A DNA stretch of 13,038 nt. Source: CAYSPU01 sp964432995 (GTDB lineage Bacteria; Verrucomicrobiota; Verrucomicrobiia; Limisphaerales; JAHDYP01). The DNA lies in the NCBI GenBank assembly GCA_964432995.1, contig CAYSPU010000169.1:1-13038 (forward strand), in the 5' to 3' direction. Position 1 is the first letter of the stretch. Every line of letters starts with the position of its first letter. Positions 6,688 through 13,038 of this stretch are shown here, in pieces. A model generated the notes under the pieces. That model saw only the letters and a list, made by a program, of their open reading frames with translations. It searched no databases and had not been told where the DNA came from. The position numbers and the translations under genes were made by a program.

Positions 6688-8199
6688 ATGAGCAACGCCC
6701 CCCAAAAACTCTCGTTCGTCGAGAAGGCGGGTTACAGCGGCGCCGACGCCGCCGCGAACTTCGTCTTCATGACGATGGTGCTGTTCCAGCTCAATTTCTA
6801 CACGGACACCTTCGGTCTCAGCGCCGGGGCGGCGGCGGCCATTCTCTTGTGGCCGCGCTTGTGGGATGCGGTCGCCGATCCCGTGGTCGGCATCCTCGCC
6901 GACCGCACCAACACGCGCTGGGGCAAGTTCCGGCCGTGGATCCTGTTCACCGCCGTGCCGTGGGCCGTCATCATGGTCCTCGCCTACACCACGCCGAAAG
7001 GTTGGAGCACGGCCGCGCTGGTGGCGTATGCGGCGATCACGAACACGATGCTGATGACCATCTACTCGATGAACAACATGCCGTACGCGGCCCTCGGCGG
7101 CGTCATGACCGGCGACCTCAACGAGCGCGCCCAACTGAACTCGTATCGGTTCGTCGCCGTGAACGCGGCCCAGTTCATCGTCGGTGGATTCACGCTGCCC
7201 CTCGTGGCGAAGTTCGCCATCGGGCAGGACCGGGCCTACGGCTGGCGCATGACGATGACCATCTGGGCGGCGGTGTGCCTGGTCCTGTTCCTGTTCACGT
7301 TCGCCACCACCCGGGAGCGCATCCTGCCCCCACGCACCGAGAAGTCCTCCCCCAGGCAGGACTTCCTCGACCTGCTCAAGAACGGACCGTGGAAGATCAT
7401 GTTCTTCTGGACCCTGGTGCATTTCGCCATCCTCTCGTTCCGCGGTGGGGCGCTCTACAACTACTACCACCACTACGCGGACAAGGCGGCGATGTTCGAC
7501 TTCGTGGAGCAGTTCGGCCTGGTCGCCGCCGCCGGCGCCGAATCGCGGGGCGGGATTCTCGAGACCCTGGGCTACATCGTCCACGGAACACGCGCGGACC
7601 TGGCCGGCTCGAACGTCGCCGACGTGTTCAACAGCATCATCAACATGCTCGGCACCGGCCTCACGATCCTCGTCATTCTGTTGTCGCCGTCGCTGGCGCG
7701 TCGCTTTGGCAAGAAGGCCGTGTCCGCCAGCGGCTTTGCGCTGGCGACCTTGGGTACGTTGGCCTTCTATCTTCTCCCCCCCACCAGCACCTGGGGCATG
7801 ATGGGGCTGACGGCGTTCATTTCCGTTGTCTACGCGCCGACGATCCCCCTCACCTGGGCGATCTTCGCCGACGTGGCAGACTATTCCGAATGGAAGACCG
7901 GACGCCGCTTCACCGGAATGGTGTTTGCCACGATCGGTTTCGCGCTGAAATCCGGCCTGGCGCTCGGCTCCGCCTCGTTCCTCTGGATCATGGCCGGCTT
8001 CTTCCATTACGACACGCAACTGCCGTCGGCGCCGGAGGCCGTCGCCGGTTACCGCTTCAACAGCGGGATCTCGGTGGGGGTGCTCTTCGCCATCTGCACC
8101 GTTCTCCTGATCGCGTATCCCCTCACCAAGCACACGACCATCCGGATGGCCAACGAACTCGCCGAGCGGCGGAAGCAGCTCGCGTCTCCGACCTCCTGA
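6688..8199 (+). CDS. GPH-family (MelB-like) sugar:cation symporter
   Basis: Inner-membrane major-facilitator protein of the glycoside-pentoside-hexuronide family, which takes up oligosaccharides with Na+ or H+. The 503 residues hold about twelve hydrophobic segments. Hallmarks are D60 and D64 in LWDAVADPVVG, matching the cation-site aspartates of MelB helix II; RWGKFRPW (78-84) in the first cytoplasmic loop; and DVADYSEWKTGRR (395-407) in a late loop. Between the seventh and eighth helices, about residues 264-315 form an inserted segment (FDFVEQFGLV ... LAGSNVADVF) longer than in MelB. The ATG at 6688 was chosen over an in-frame GTG at 6673 because it begins directly before the conserved N-terminal helix and has the CCCATGA context of its neighbours. 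Neighbouring xylan enzymes suggest xylo- or arabinoxylo-oligosaccharides as cargo; the exact substrate is an inference. Confidence 0.92.
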   Translation: MSNAPQKLSFVEKAGYSGADAAANFVFMTMVLFQLNFYTDTFGLSAGAAAAILLWPRLWDAVADPVVGILADRTNTRWGKFRPWILFTAVPWAVIMVLAYTTPKGWSTAALVAYAAITNTMLMTIYSMNNMPYAALGGVMTGDLNERAQLNSYRFVAVNAAQFIVGGFTLPLVAKFAIGQDRAYGWRMTMTIWAAVCLVLFLFTFATTRERILPPRTEKSSPRQDFLDLLKNGPWKIMFFWTLVHFAILSFRGGALYNYYHHYADKAAMFDFVEQFGLVAAAGAESRGGILETLGYIVHGTRADLAGSNVADVFNSIINMLGTGLTILVILLSPSLARRFGKKAVSASGFALATLGTLAFYLLPPTSTWGMMGLTAFISVVYAPTIPLTWAIFADVADYSEWKTGRRFTGMVFATIGFALKSGLALGSASFLWIMAGFFHYDTQLPSAPEAVAGYRFNSGISVGVLFAICTVLLIAYPLTKHTTIRMANELAERRKQLASPTS

Positions 8200-8209
8200 C
8201 CCCACTCCC

Positions 8210-8311
8210 ATGAAGGCATCCTCCTCGCTACGGACCTTCGCCCCCGTCAGCCTGTTGCTGGCAGGTGCGGTTCTGGCAACCTCGTCCCGTCCAGGCACAC
8301 CTGAAATATGA
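8210..8311 (+). CDS. Orphan signal-peptide ORF (33 codons)
   Basis: The ATG at 8210 lies 10 bases after the transporter stop in the local start context TCCCATGAAG. The product begins MKASSSLRTFAPVSLLLAGAVLA, a textbook signal peptide, followed by only about ten residues. Its TGA (8309-8311) overlaps the ATG of the CE1 esterase (ATGA). There is no lipobox Cys. It looks either like the surviving 5' end of a secreted-protein gene whose body was deleted, or like a short coupled leader. It is too short for homology calls. Confidence 0.4.
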   Translation: MKASSSLRTFAPVSLLLAGAVLATSSRPGTPEI

Positions 8312-9429
8312 AAGCAAGAAACCTTGCCGCCATCGCCGCTGCCTACAGCCTCTCCTTCGCAGTCGCGGCCCACGCCCAAGCCCCCCGTCCCCCGCAAATC
8401 CAGTCGCCGGTCGTGCATCCCGACCGCAAGGTCACCTTCAACTTCCGGGCGCCCCAGGCGAAGAAGGTGGAATTGAGTGCGCAATTCCTGAAAAGCAACC
8501 GACTCCTCACCGTGGACACGAACGGCGTGTGGAGCATCACCGTGGGACCGGTTGAACCCAACCTCTATCCTTACAACTTCGTCGTGGACGGTGTCGGCGT
8601 CGCCGATCCCAACAACCAGGACCTATTCCCGAACGAGCGGTTCAAGGCCAGTCTTGTGGACATCCCCGGCGACCCCCCGTCGCTTCACGCGATCCAGAAT
8701 GTCCCGCACGGCGAGCTGACTTACGGCTACTACGATTCGAAAACCCTGGGCCGCACCCGACCTCTCATCGTCTACACGCCACCGGGATACCGAACCGGCA
8801 CCGACCGTTACCCGGTGCTCTACCTGGTCAGTGGCACGACGGACACCGAGGAGACTTGGTTCAAGGCGGGTCGCGCCAACTTCATTCTCGACAACCTGCT
8901 CGCCCAACAGAAGGCCCGGCCGATGATCATCGTGCTGCCCTACGGCAACATGATGATGGGCACTCCCATGCCGAATTCGCCCCAGGCGGCCGACATGTAC
9001 AAGGTCTTCCAGGATGAATTGGTTGGGAACATCATCCCCTACGTCGAGGCCAACTACCGCGTCCATCCAGACCGAGAACACCGCGCGATCGCCGGATTCT
9101 CGCGCGGTGGCGGGCAATCCCTGTTCGCCGGGTTCAACAACCTCGACAAGTTTGCGTGGATCGGTTCCTACAGCGCATACCTGACTCCCGAGGTTTGCGA
9201 CAAACACTTCGGCCGTCTCTCCGCCGACCCCGACGCAACGAATCGGCAGTTGAAGCTCCTGTGGCTGGGTGTCGGCCGGGAGGACTTCCTCTACCAGCAG
9301 GCGGTGGCGTTCGGTGATTACCTGAAGGCGAAGAAGATCGAGCACCAGAGCCTGGTCACGGATGGTGGCCACACCTGGATGAACGCCCGGCACTACCTCG
9401 CCGAGACACTTCAGTTGTTCTTCCAGTGA
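8308..9429 (+). CDS. Secreted CE1-like esterase (feruloyl / acetyl-xylan type) with N-terminal E-set domain
   Basis: Predicted exported serine esterase that would release ferulic acid or acetyl groups from xylan. The 373 residues start with a signal peptide (MKARNLAAIAAAYSLSFAVAAHA, cut before Q24). A CBM48-like E-set domain follows (about 35-115; VTFNFRAPQAKKVEL, GVWSITVGPVEPNLYPYNF). An alpha/beta-hydrolase domain follows from about 135. The triad reads S265 in GFSRGGGQ, D326 in GREDFLY and H355 in GGHTWMNARHYL. This layout is typical of bacterial CE1 proteins in xylan loci. The residue after the nucleophile is Arg266, where many relatives have Met (GxSMGG). The gene overlaps the preceding mini-ORF by ATGA. 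Feruloyl versus acetyl specificity is not decided by the sequence. Confidence 0.88.
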   Translation: MKARNLAAIAAAYSLSFAVAAHAQAPRPPQIQSPVVHPDRKVTFNFRAPQAKKVELSAQFLKSNRLLTVDTNGVWSITVGPVEPNLYPYNFVVDGVGVADPNNQDLFPNERFKASLVDIPGDPPSLHAIQNVPHGELTYGYYDSKTLGRTRPLIVYTPPGYRTGTDRYPVLYLVSGTTDTEETWFKAGRANFILDNLLAQQKARPMIIVLPYGNMMMGTPMPNSPQAADMYKVFQDELVGNIIPYVEANYRVHPDREHRAIAGFSRGGGQSLFAGFNNLDKFAWIGSYSAYLTPEVCDKHFGRLSADPDATNRQLKLLWLGVGREDFLYQQAVAFGDYLKAKKIEHQSLVTDGGHTWMNARHYLAETLQLFFQ

Positions 9430-9575
9430 GTGCTGCCGCTCCTTTGGCCGTGCGTGAATCTGCCCGACCTTCTTGGACTCACCGCCTGCGCCTAGCCCGG
9501 AAATCTCACGATGGACTACTGCATGAGATTCCCGGGCTCAGGATCAACCACTCTCGACGACCGGACCTGCGTCGC
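9430..9575. other. Spacer between the two esterase genes
   Basis: These 146 bases can be read as an in-frame N-terminal extension of the next gene from a GTG at 9426. I treat them as non-coding because the extension looks unlike any secretion signal, while a clear signal peptide begins shortly after the ATG at 9576. The stretch holds one strong hairpin (9494-9538). An 18-codon frame from 9523 also ends by ATGA overlap at 9576; it is too short to call. Confidence 0.5.
9494..9538 (+). promoter_or_regulatory. Stem-loop before the tannase-family gene
   Basis: AGCCCGGAAATCTCA (9494-9508) pairs with TGAGATTCCCGGGCT (9524-9538) at 14 of 15 positions; the only mismatch is A9501 against C9531. The loop is 15 bases. 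No U tract follows, so it is unlikely to be a full intrinsic terminator. It could set the relative expression or stability of the two esterase messages. Confidence 0.55.
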
Positions 9576-11357
9576 ATGAATCCTGGAGATGACTCGATAA
9601 CCCGGCACGGCGTTCCCGCCCTTGCTCCGGTGTGCCTGGCTGCGCTCCTGATGTCCCCGTTGGCCGCACTCGGGGCTGAGGCCAATCCCGCGCCTGGGAC
9701 GAAACTGCCTCCTCCCGCGGATGATCGCGTGATCACCGCCGCGGATGTCACCGTGGAACGAGTGGGCACGGCGATTCCGGCGTCCGCCATTGGCGAACCG
9801 GTCGGCGGGGTCTCGCTGTCGCCGCCCCGCTGGATCGAGGCCACCGAGAACTCGGTCGCTCACGCCTTGGTGGACGGCGCCATCGCTCCCAAGGACCCGA
9901 ACGGAAAGCCCATCAACTTCCGCGTCCTGCTCCCGGCCACGTGGAGCCGGCGCGCGATCCAAGTGGGCGGCGGCGGCATGAACGGGATGGTGCCGATGCT
10001 CCGCGGCGAGCGCCCTGGTTCGGCCACGGCGGGCTTCGCGCGCTACGGCAGCGACTCAGGCCATCAAATGGGCCGACTGGGCGGACCTGGGTTTGGACGA
10101 GGCGGTGGCGGCGGCGGGGACGACTGGGCGCTCCACGACGAGGCGATTCGCAACCTCGGTTACCTGCAGATGAAGAAGACGCACGACGCCGCGATGGTCA
10201 TCCTGGAACGCGTCTATGGCGAACGCCCCCGCTTCAACTACTACTTCGGCGGTTCGCAAGGCGGACGCGAGGGGTTAACCGTCGCCCAACGATATCCGGC
10301 GGACTACGACGGCATTGTGGCGGACGTGCCCATCGTGAATTTCTCCAGCCTGATGCTGGCCCCCGTGCTGATCCGCATCCAGGAAAAGCCGCTGTCCAAC
10401 TGGGTCACCCGCGCCAAGGCGAACGCCATCCGAGCCGAGTTCCTGCGGCAGGCCGACCAGTTGGACGGCCTCGTCGACGGCGTGATCAACAACTACATGG
10501 CGGCGCGCGCGCTGTTCGACATGTCACAAGGCGATCCCATGCGCAATCCCTGGGCGGCCCTCCGCACCCCGGATGGCAAGGATCCTAACCCGGCGGACAC
10601 TTCCGCCAAGGCGCGCCTGACCGACGGCCAGATCGAGACGCTGAAATTCGTCTACAGCCGGTATCGGTTCGCGACCCCGCTGGCGAACGGCGTGCGCTCG
10701 TTCGGCATGTGGGTGCCGAACACGGACCCGGCAGGCAGCGGATTGATCGTCGACCGGCGTTTCCGTGGACAGGAGGAAGCCGGTGACAACGCGCCCGTGC
10801 ACTCGCACTTGGGTGTGCTCGGCGTGACGGGCTTCCTCATGCAGAACCTCTCGGCAAACCCGCTCGACTACGTCGAAGGCGGGCCGCTCAACCCGCGACG
10901 CGAGCAAATCTCCGAGTGGCTCGACTCGACCAACCCCGATCTCTCGGCCTTCTGCCAGCGTGGTGGCAAGCTGATCGTCACCATCGGGACCGACGACACC
11001 CTGGCCTCGCCCGGCGCACAGCTCGATTACTTCCAGTCCGTGCTCGACACCATGGGCCGGGAGCAAGTGGACATTTTCGCCCGGTTCTACGTCATCCCGC
11101 AGGCCGGCCACGGACTGAGCGGCCGGAGCGCCGCCATCAATGGGGACGGCCAGCAGGTGACGCCTTTCCCGATCCCCAACCAGTTCGACCGCACCTCGCT
11201 GATCACTGCCTGGGTCGAGCGCAACGAAGCCCCGGGCAAGACATTGGTGGTCACGGCCGGCGGACGCCGCCTGCCGCTCTGTTCCTATCCCAACTACCCC
11301 CGTTACAAGGGCGGACCGCCGGAATCCGCCGGATCCTACGAAAGCGCCGCGCCTTGA
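9576..11357 (+). CDS. Secreted tannase / feruloyl-esterase family alpha/beta hydrolase without the CS-D-HC cysteines
   Basis: Exported serine hydrolase of the tannase/feruloyl esterase family (Pfam Tannase type), which cleaves esters of aromatic acids such as ferulate or gallate. From the ATG at 9576 (593 aa) there is a signal peptide (core LAPVCLAALLMSPLAAL, cut near A34). Conserved blocks follow: FRVLLPATW, RYGSDSGHQ, DWALHDEAIRNLGY and RFNYYFGGSQGGREGLTVAQRYP. The nucleophile is S227, the acid D473 or D474 (TIGTDDTLASPG), and the base H512 (QAGHGLSG). In classical members the Ser follows a Cys and the His precedes a Cys, joined as a disulfide; here both are Gly (G226 and G513). A glycine-rich stretch at 166-181 (RLGGPGFGRGGGGGG) precedes DDWAL. 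The upstream GTG at 9426 would add 50 residues and was rejected. Context favours feruloylated arabinoxylan as substrate. Confidence 0.87.
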   Translation: MNPGDDSITRHGVPALAPVCLAALLMSPLAALGAEANPAPGTKLPPPADDRVITAADVTVERVGTAIPASAIGEPVGGVSLSPPRWIEATENSVAHALVDGAIAPKDPNGKPINFRVLLPATWSRRAIQVGGGGMNGMVPMLRGERPGSATAGFARYGSDSGHQMGRLGGPGFGRGGGGGGDDWALHDEAIRNLGYLQMKKTHDAAMVILERVYGERPRFNYYFGGSQGGREGLTVAQRYPADYDGIVADVPIVNFSSLMLAPVLIRIQEKPLSNWVTRAKANAIRAEFLRQADQLDGLVDGVINNYMAARALFDMSQGDPMRNPWAALRTPDGKDPNPADTSAKARLTDGQIETLKFVYSRYRFATPLANGVRSFGMWVPNTDPAGSGLIVDRRFRGQEEAGDNAPVHSHLGVLGVTGFLMQNLSANPLDYVEGGPLNPRREQISEWLDSTNPDLSAFCQRGGKLIVTIGTDDTLASPGAQLDYFQSVLDTMGREQVDIFARFYVIPQAGHGLSGRSAAINGDGQQVTPFPIPNQFDRTSLITAWVERNEAPGKTLVVTAGGRRLPLCSYPNYPRYKGGPPESAGSYESAAP

Positions 11358-11404
11358 TTTCGACAATCCTCCCCGTTGAACTCACATTCCAACGAGCAAA
11401 TGCC

Positions 11405-13038
11405 ATGAGAGTCCTGTGCCCTCCCCTCTTCCTTCTGGCTGTCCTTTCCGTCGCTGCTCAGACCCCGATCGGCGAGCCGCGCGTCGTCGCGAAGGTTGAT
11501 GCCTCCCAGACGGGCCCACCGATCTCACCCTACATTTACGGCCAGTTCATCGAGCACGCGGGCGGCCTCATCTACAGTGCGCTCTGGAGCGAAATGCTCG
11601 ATGACCGGAAGTTCTTCTACGCGGTCCAGCCCAAACCTGCGGAAGACCCCAATCCCGCCCCGCGCGGCCCTGGCGGCTTTGGACCCGGCCGGCGACGCGG
11701 GGCCGGTCCGGGCCGCTGGAATCCCATCGGCCCCGCGGATTCCGTGGTGATGGATGCGAACAAGCCGTTTGTGGGCGAGCACTCGCCGTGGATCAGACTC
11801 GACGGCGATGAGCCTCGCGGCATTCGGCAAACCGGACTCAGTTTCGTCCACGGCCAGACCTACGAAGGCCGCCTGCAACTGGCGGGCGATACCACGGCCA
11901 AAGTCGCGATCCACATCGTCTGGGGCACAAACGCCGGCGCCGCGCGTCAGGTGGTTGGGCTCGGCGAACTGGCCAGGGACTACAGGCAACGAACCTTCTC
12001 CTTCAAAGCGGAAAACGACGGCCTCGCCCAGTTCGAAATCGTCGGCACGGGTCGTGGCTCGTTCCGTGTGGGCGCGGTCTCGCTGATGCCCGCAGGCAGC
12101 CTGAGCGGATTCAAGCCAGACGCCATCGCCGCGCTCAAGAGTCTGCGCTCGGGCGTCTATCGCTTCCCCGGGGGCAATTTCGTGTCGGCCCATGAATGGC
12201 GCGATGCCCTCGGCGACCCGGACCGGCGCCCGCCAACTTGGGACCCGGTCTGGCGGACCGTTCAGCCCAACGACATCGGCACGGACGAGTTCATGACGCT
12301 GTGCCAACTCCTGGAGGTCGAACCCTACATCACCGTGAATGCCGGTCTCGGCGATGCGCACTCCGCCGCGCAGTATGTCGAGTACGCCAACGGCGACGCC
12401 AGCACGCCGATGGGCCAGCAGCGCGCCGCCAACGGCCACCCGGAGCCGTATCGCGTGAAGTTCTGGGGCATCGGCAACGAAATGTGGGGGAACACCTACC
12501 AGTATGGCGCCATGAAGCCTACGCAGTTTGCGTTCAAGCATAACCTGTTTGCCAAAGCGATGCGGAAGGTTGACCCCGCGATCACGTTGCTGGCCAGCGG
12601 CGCGATGCCCGACACCATGATCGGCTCGAAGGAATCGTTGAGTTTCGGCACGGATTTGGTGCCCGCTTACTTCTCGCCCGCGGATTGGACCGGCACGTTG
12701 CTCTCGAATTGCTTCAACAACTTCGACCTGATCAGCGAGCACTACTACAACTACGGCAACACCCACTTCAGCCTCGCCGAGGCCAGGCAGGTGCCGAATG
12801 ACCCGAACGAAGCGATCACTGATTGGATGCGGCGCGCGGCCAATCACGTTCGCATCAAGTTCGAGCACTACCAAGACTACGAGCGGCTGCTGCCGCAACT
12901 CGCGGCGCAGCCCAAGCCCATCGCCATCAGTGAATGGGGCTACATGGGCGGACGGTATCCCACTTACCCGGCCTACGCCTGGGTCTTCCACGAAATGCTC
13001 CGGCACTCCGATCTCATCCGGATGGCGAATTACACCTT
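11405..13038 (+). CDS. Secreted GH51 alpha-L-arabinofuranosidase, 3' end outside window
   Basis: Retaining arabinofuranosidase that removes alpha-L-arabinose side groups from arabinoxylan or arabinan. The frame is open from the ATG at 11405 to the window end (544 full codons). It begins with a signal peptide (MRVLCPPLFLLAVLSVAAQ), then PYIYGQFIEHAGGLIYSALW, a carbohydrate-binding-like beta region (about 110-230) and the GH51 barrel. RFPGGNF (253-259) with HEWRDALGDPDRRP is the family signature. E359 in GIGNEMWG is the acid/base, and E510 in AISEWGY is the probable nucleophile. The C-terminal beta-sandwich is missing only because the window stops. Residues 77-105 form a Pro/Gly/Arg-rich insert (PAPRGPGGFGPGRRRGAGPG) between conserved blocks. 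It lies 47 bases after the tannase-family gene, with no terminator between them, so it probably belongs to the same transcript. Confidence 0.92.
   Translation, partial: MRVLCPPLFLLAVLSVAAQTPIGEPRVVAKVDASQTGPPISPYIYGQFIEHAGGLIYSALWSEMLDDRKFFYAVQPKPAEDPNPAPRGPGGFGPGRRRGAGPGRWNPIGPADSVVMDANKPFVGEHSPWIRLDGDEPRGIRQTGLSFVHGQTYEGRLQLAGDTTAKVAIHIVWGTNAGAARQVVGLGELARDYRQRTFSFKAENDGLAQFEIVGTGRGSFRVGAVSLMPAGSLSGFKPDAIAALKSLRSGVYRFPGGNFVSAHEWRDALGDPDRRPPTWDPVWRTVQPNDIGTDEFMTLCQLLEVEPYITVNAGLGDAHSAAQYVEYANGDASTPMGQQRAANGHPEPYRVKFWGIGNEMWGNTYQYGAMKPTQFAFKHNLFAKAMRKVDPAITLLASGAMPDTMIGSKESLSFGTDLVPAYFSPADWTGTLLSNCFNNFDLISEHYYNYGNTHFSLAEARQVPNDPNEAITDWMRRAANHVRIKFEHYQDYERLLPQLAAQPKPIAISEWGYMGGRYPTYPAYAWVFHEMLRHSDLIRMANYT

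Noticed and set aside
6346..6691. Short + and - strand open frames in the repeat array
   Set aside because: Their sequence is the inverted repeats read as codons, and none resembles a protein.
6669..8213. 514-codon + strand frame overlapping the transporter
   Set aside because: The other frame of the same DNA encodes a GPH symporter with hydrophobic helices and conserved motifs. This frame is Arg/His-rich and shows no family.
6502..8484. 660-codon open frame on the - strand
   Set aside because: It runs antisense across the transporter and into the esterase and the repeat array. No gene would plausibly be built this way.
9426..9575. Start of the tannase-family protein at GTG 9426
   Set aside because: It would place 50 Arg/His-rich residues before a good signal peptide. 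The ATG at 9576 gives a normal secreted protein.
11358..11404. Possible terminator between the tannase-family gene and GH51
   Set aside because: The 47-base gap shows no convincing hairpin or T tract.
11525..13006. 493-codon open frame on the - strand
   Set aside because: It is antisense to the continuous GH51 frame that carries the family's catalytic motifs. It is a shadow.
1..13038. CRISPR array, tRNA or rRNA gene, phage or defence module
   Set aside because: No regularly spaced identical repeats, tRNA-like cloverleaf, rRNA-like stretch or defence-type protein was seen by eye on either strand.

Overview
The window is GC-rich DNA in which every recognisable gene lies on the + strand. It reads as a plant-xylan (feruloylated arabinoxylan) utilisation locus followed from its truncated left end. 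No SusC/SusD pair, which marks Bacteroidota loci, is present. The gene set (secreted GH8 Rex-type exo-oligoxylanase, GH127, GH3, GPH-family transporter, CE1-like esterase, tannase-family esterase, GH51), the near absence of Shine-Dalgarno sequences and the palindromic spacer repeats suggest an uncultured Verrucomicrobiota-type bacterium. That placement is an inference from gene content, not from a phylogenetic marker.

Layout. 1-176 is the C-terminal end of CTP synthase (PyrG). Within a C-rich run it passes, in another frame, into a GH127 glycosidase that has lost its start codon and any signal peptide; this is a chimeric junction, either a deletion or an assembly join. After GH127 (to 2467) come a 36-codon mini-ORF that bridges to the next gene with ATGA overlaps at both ends, a secreted GH8 enzyme (2571-3878) and a GH3 glycosidase without signal peptide (3894-6236). 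The only long non-coding stretch, 6237-6687, is a periodic array: four copies of a TCC(C)ATGA leader about 140-150 bp apart, the first three each followed by a large inverted repeat and the fourth being the start of the transporter gene. Then come a GPH sugar:cation symporter (6688-8199), an orphan signal-peptide ORF (8210-8311), a secreted CE1-like esterase (8308-9429), a hairpin (9494-9538), a secreted tannase/feruloyl-esterase family protein lacking both cysteines of the family disulfide (9576-11357), and a secreted GH51 alpha-L-arabinofuranosidase running off the right edge (11405-13038).

How they fit together (inference). GH51, and originally GH127, remove arabinofuranosyl side groups. 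The two esterases remove feruloyl or acetyl groups. GH8 trims xylo-oligosaccharides from the reducing end outside the cytoplasm. The GPH symporter imports short (arabino)xylo-oligosaccharides, and the signal-less GH3 finishes hydrolysis inside the cell. No regulator, endo-xylanase or xylose catabolic gene lies in the window, so these must be elsewhere or beyond the right edge.
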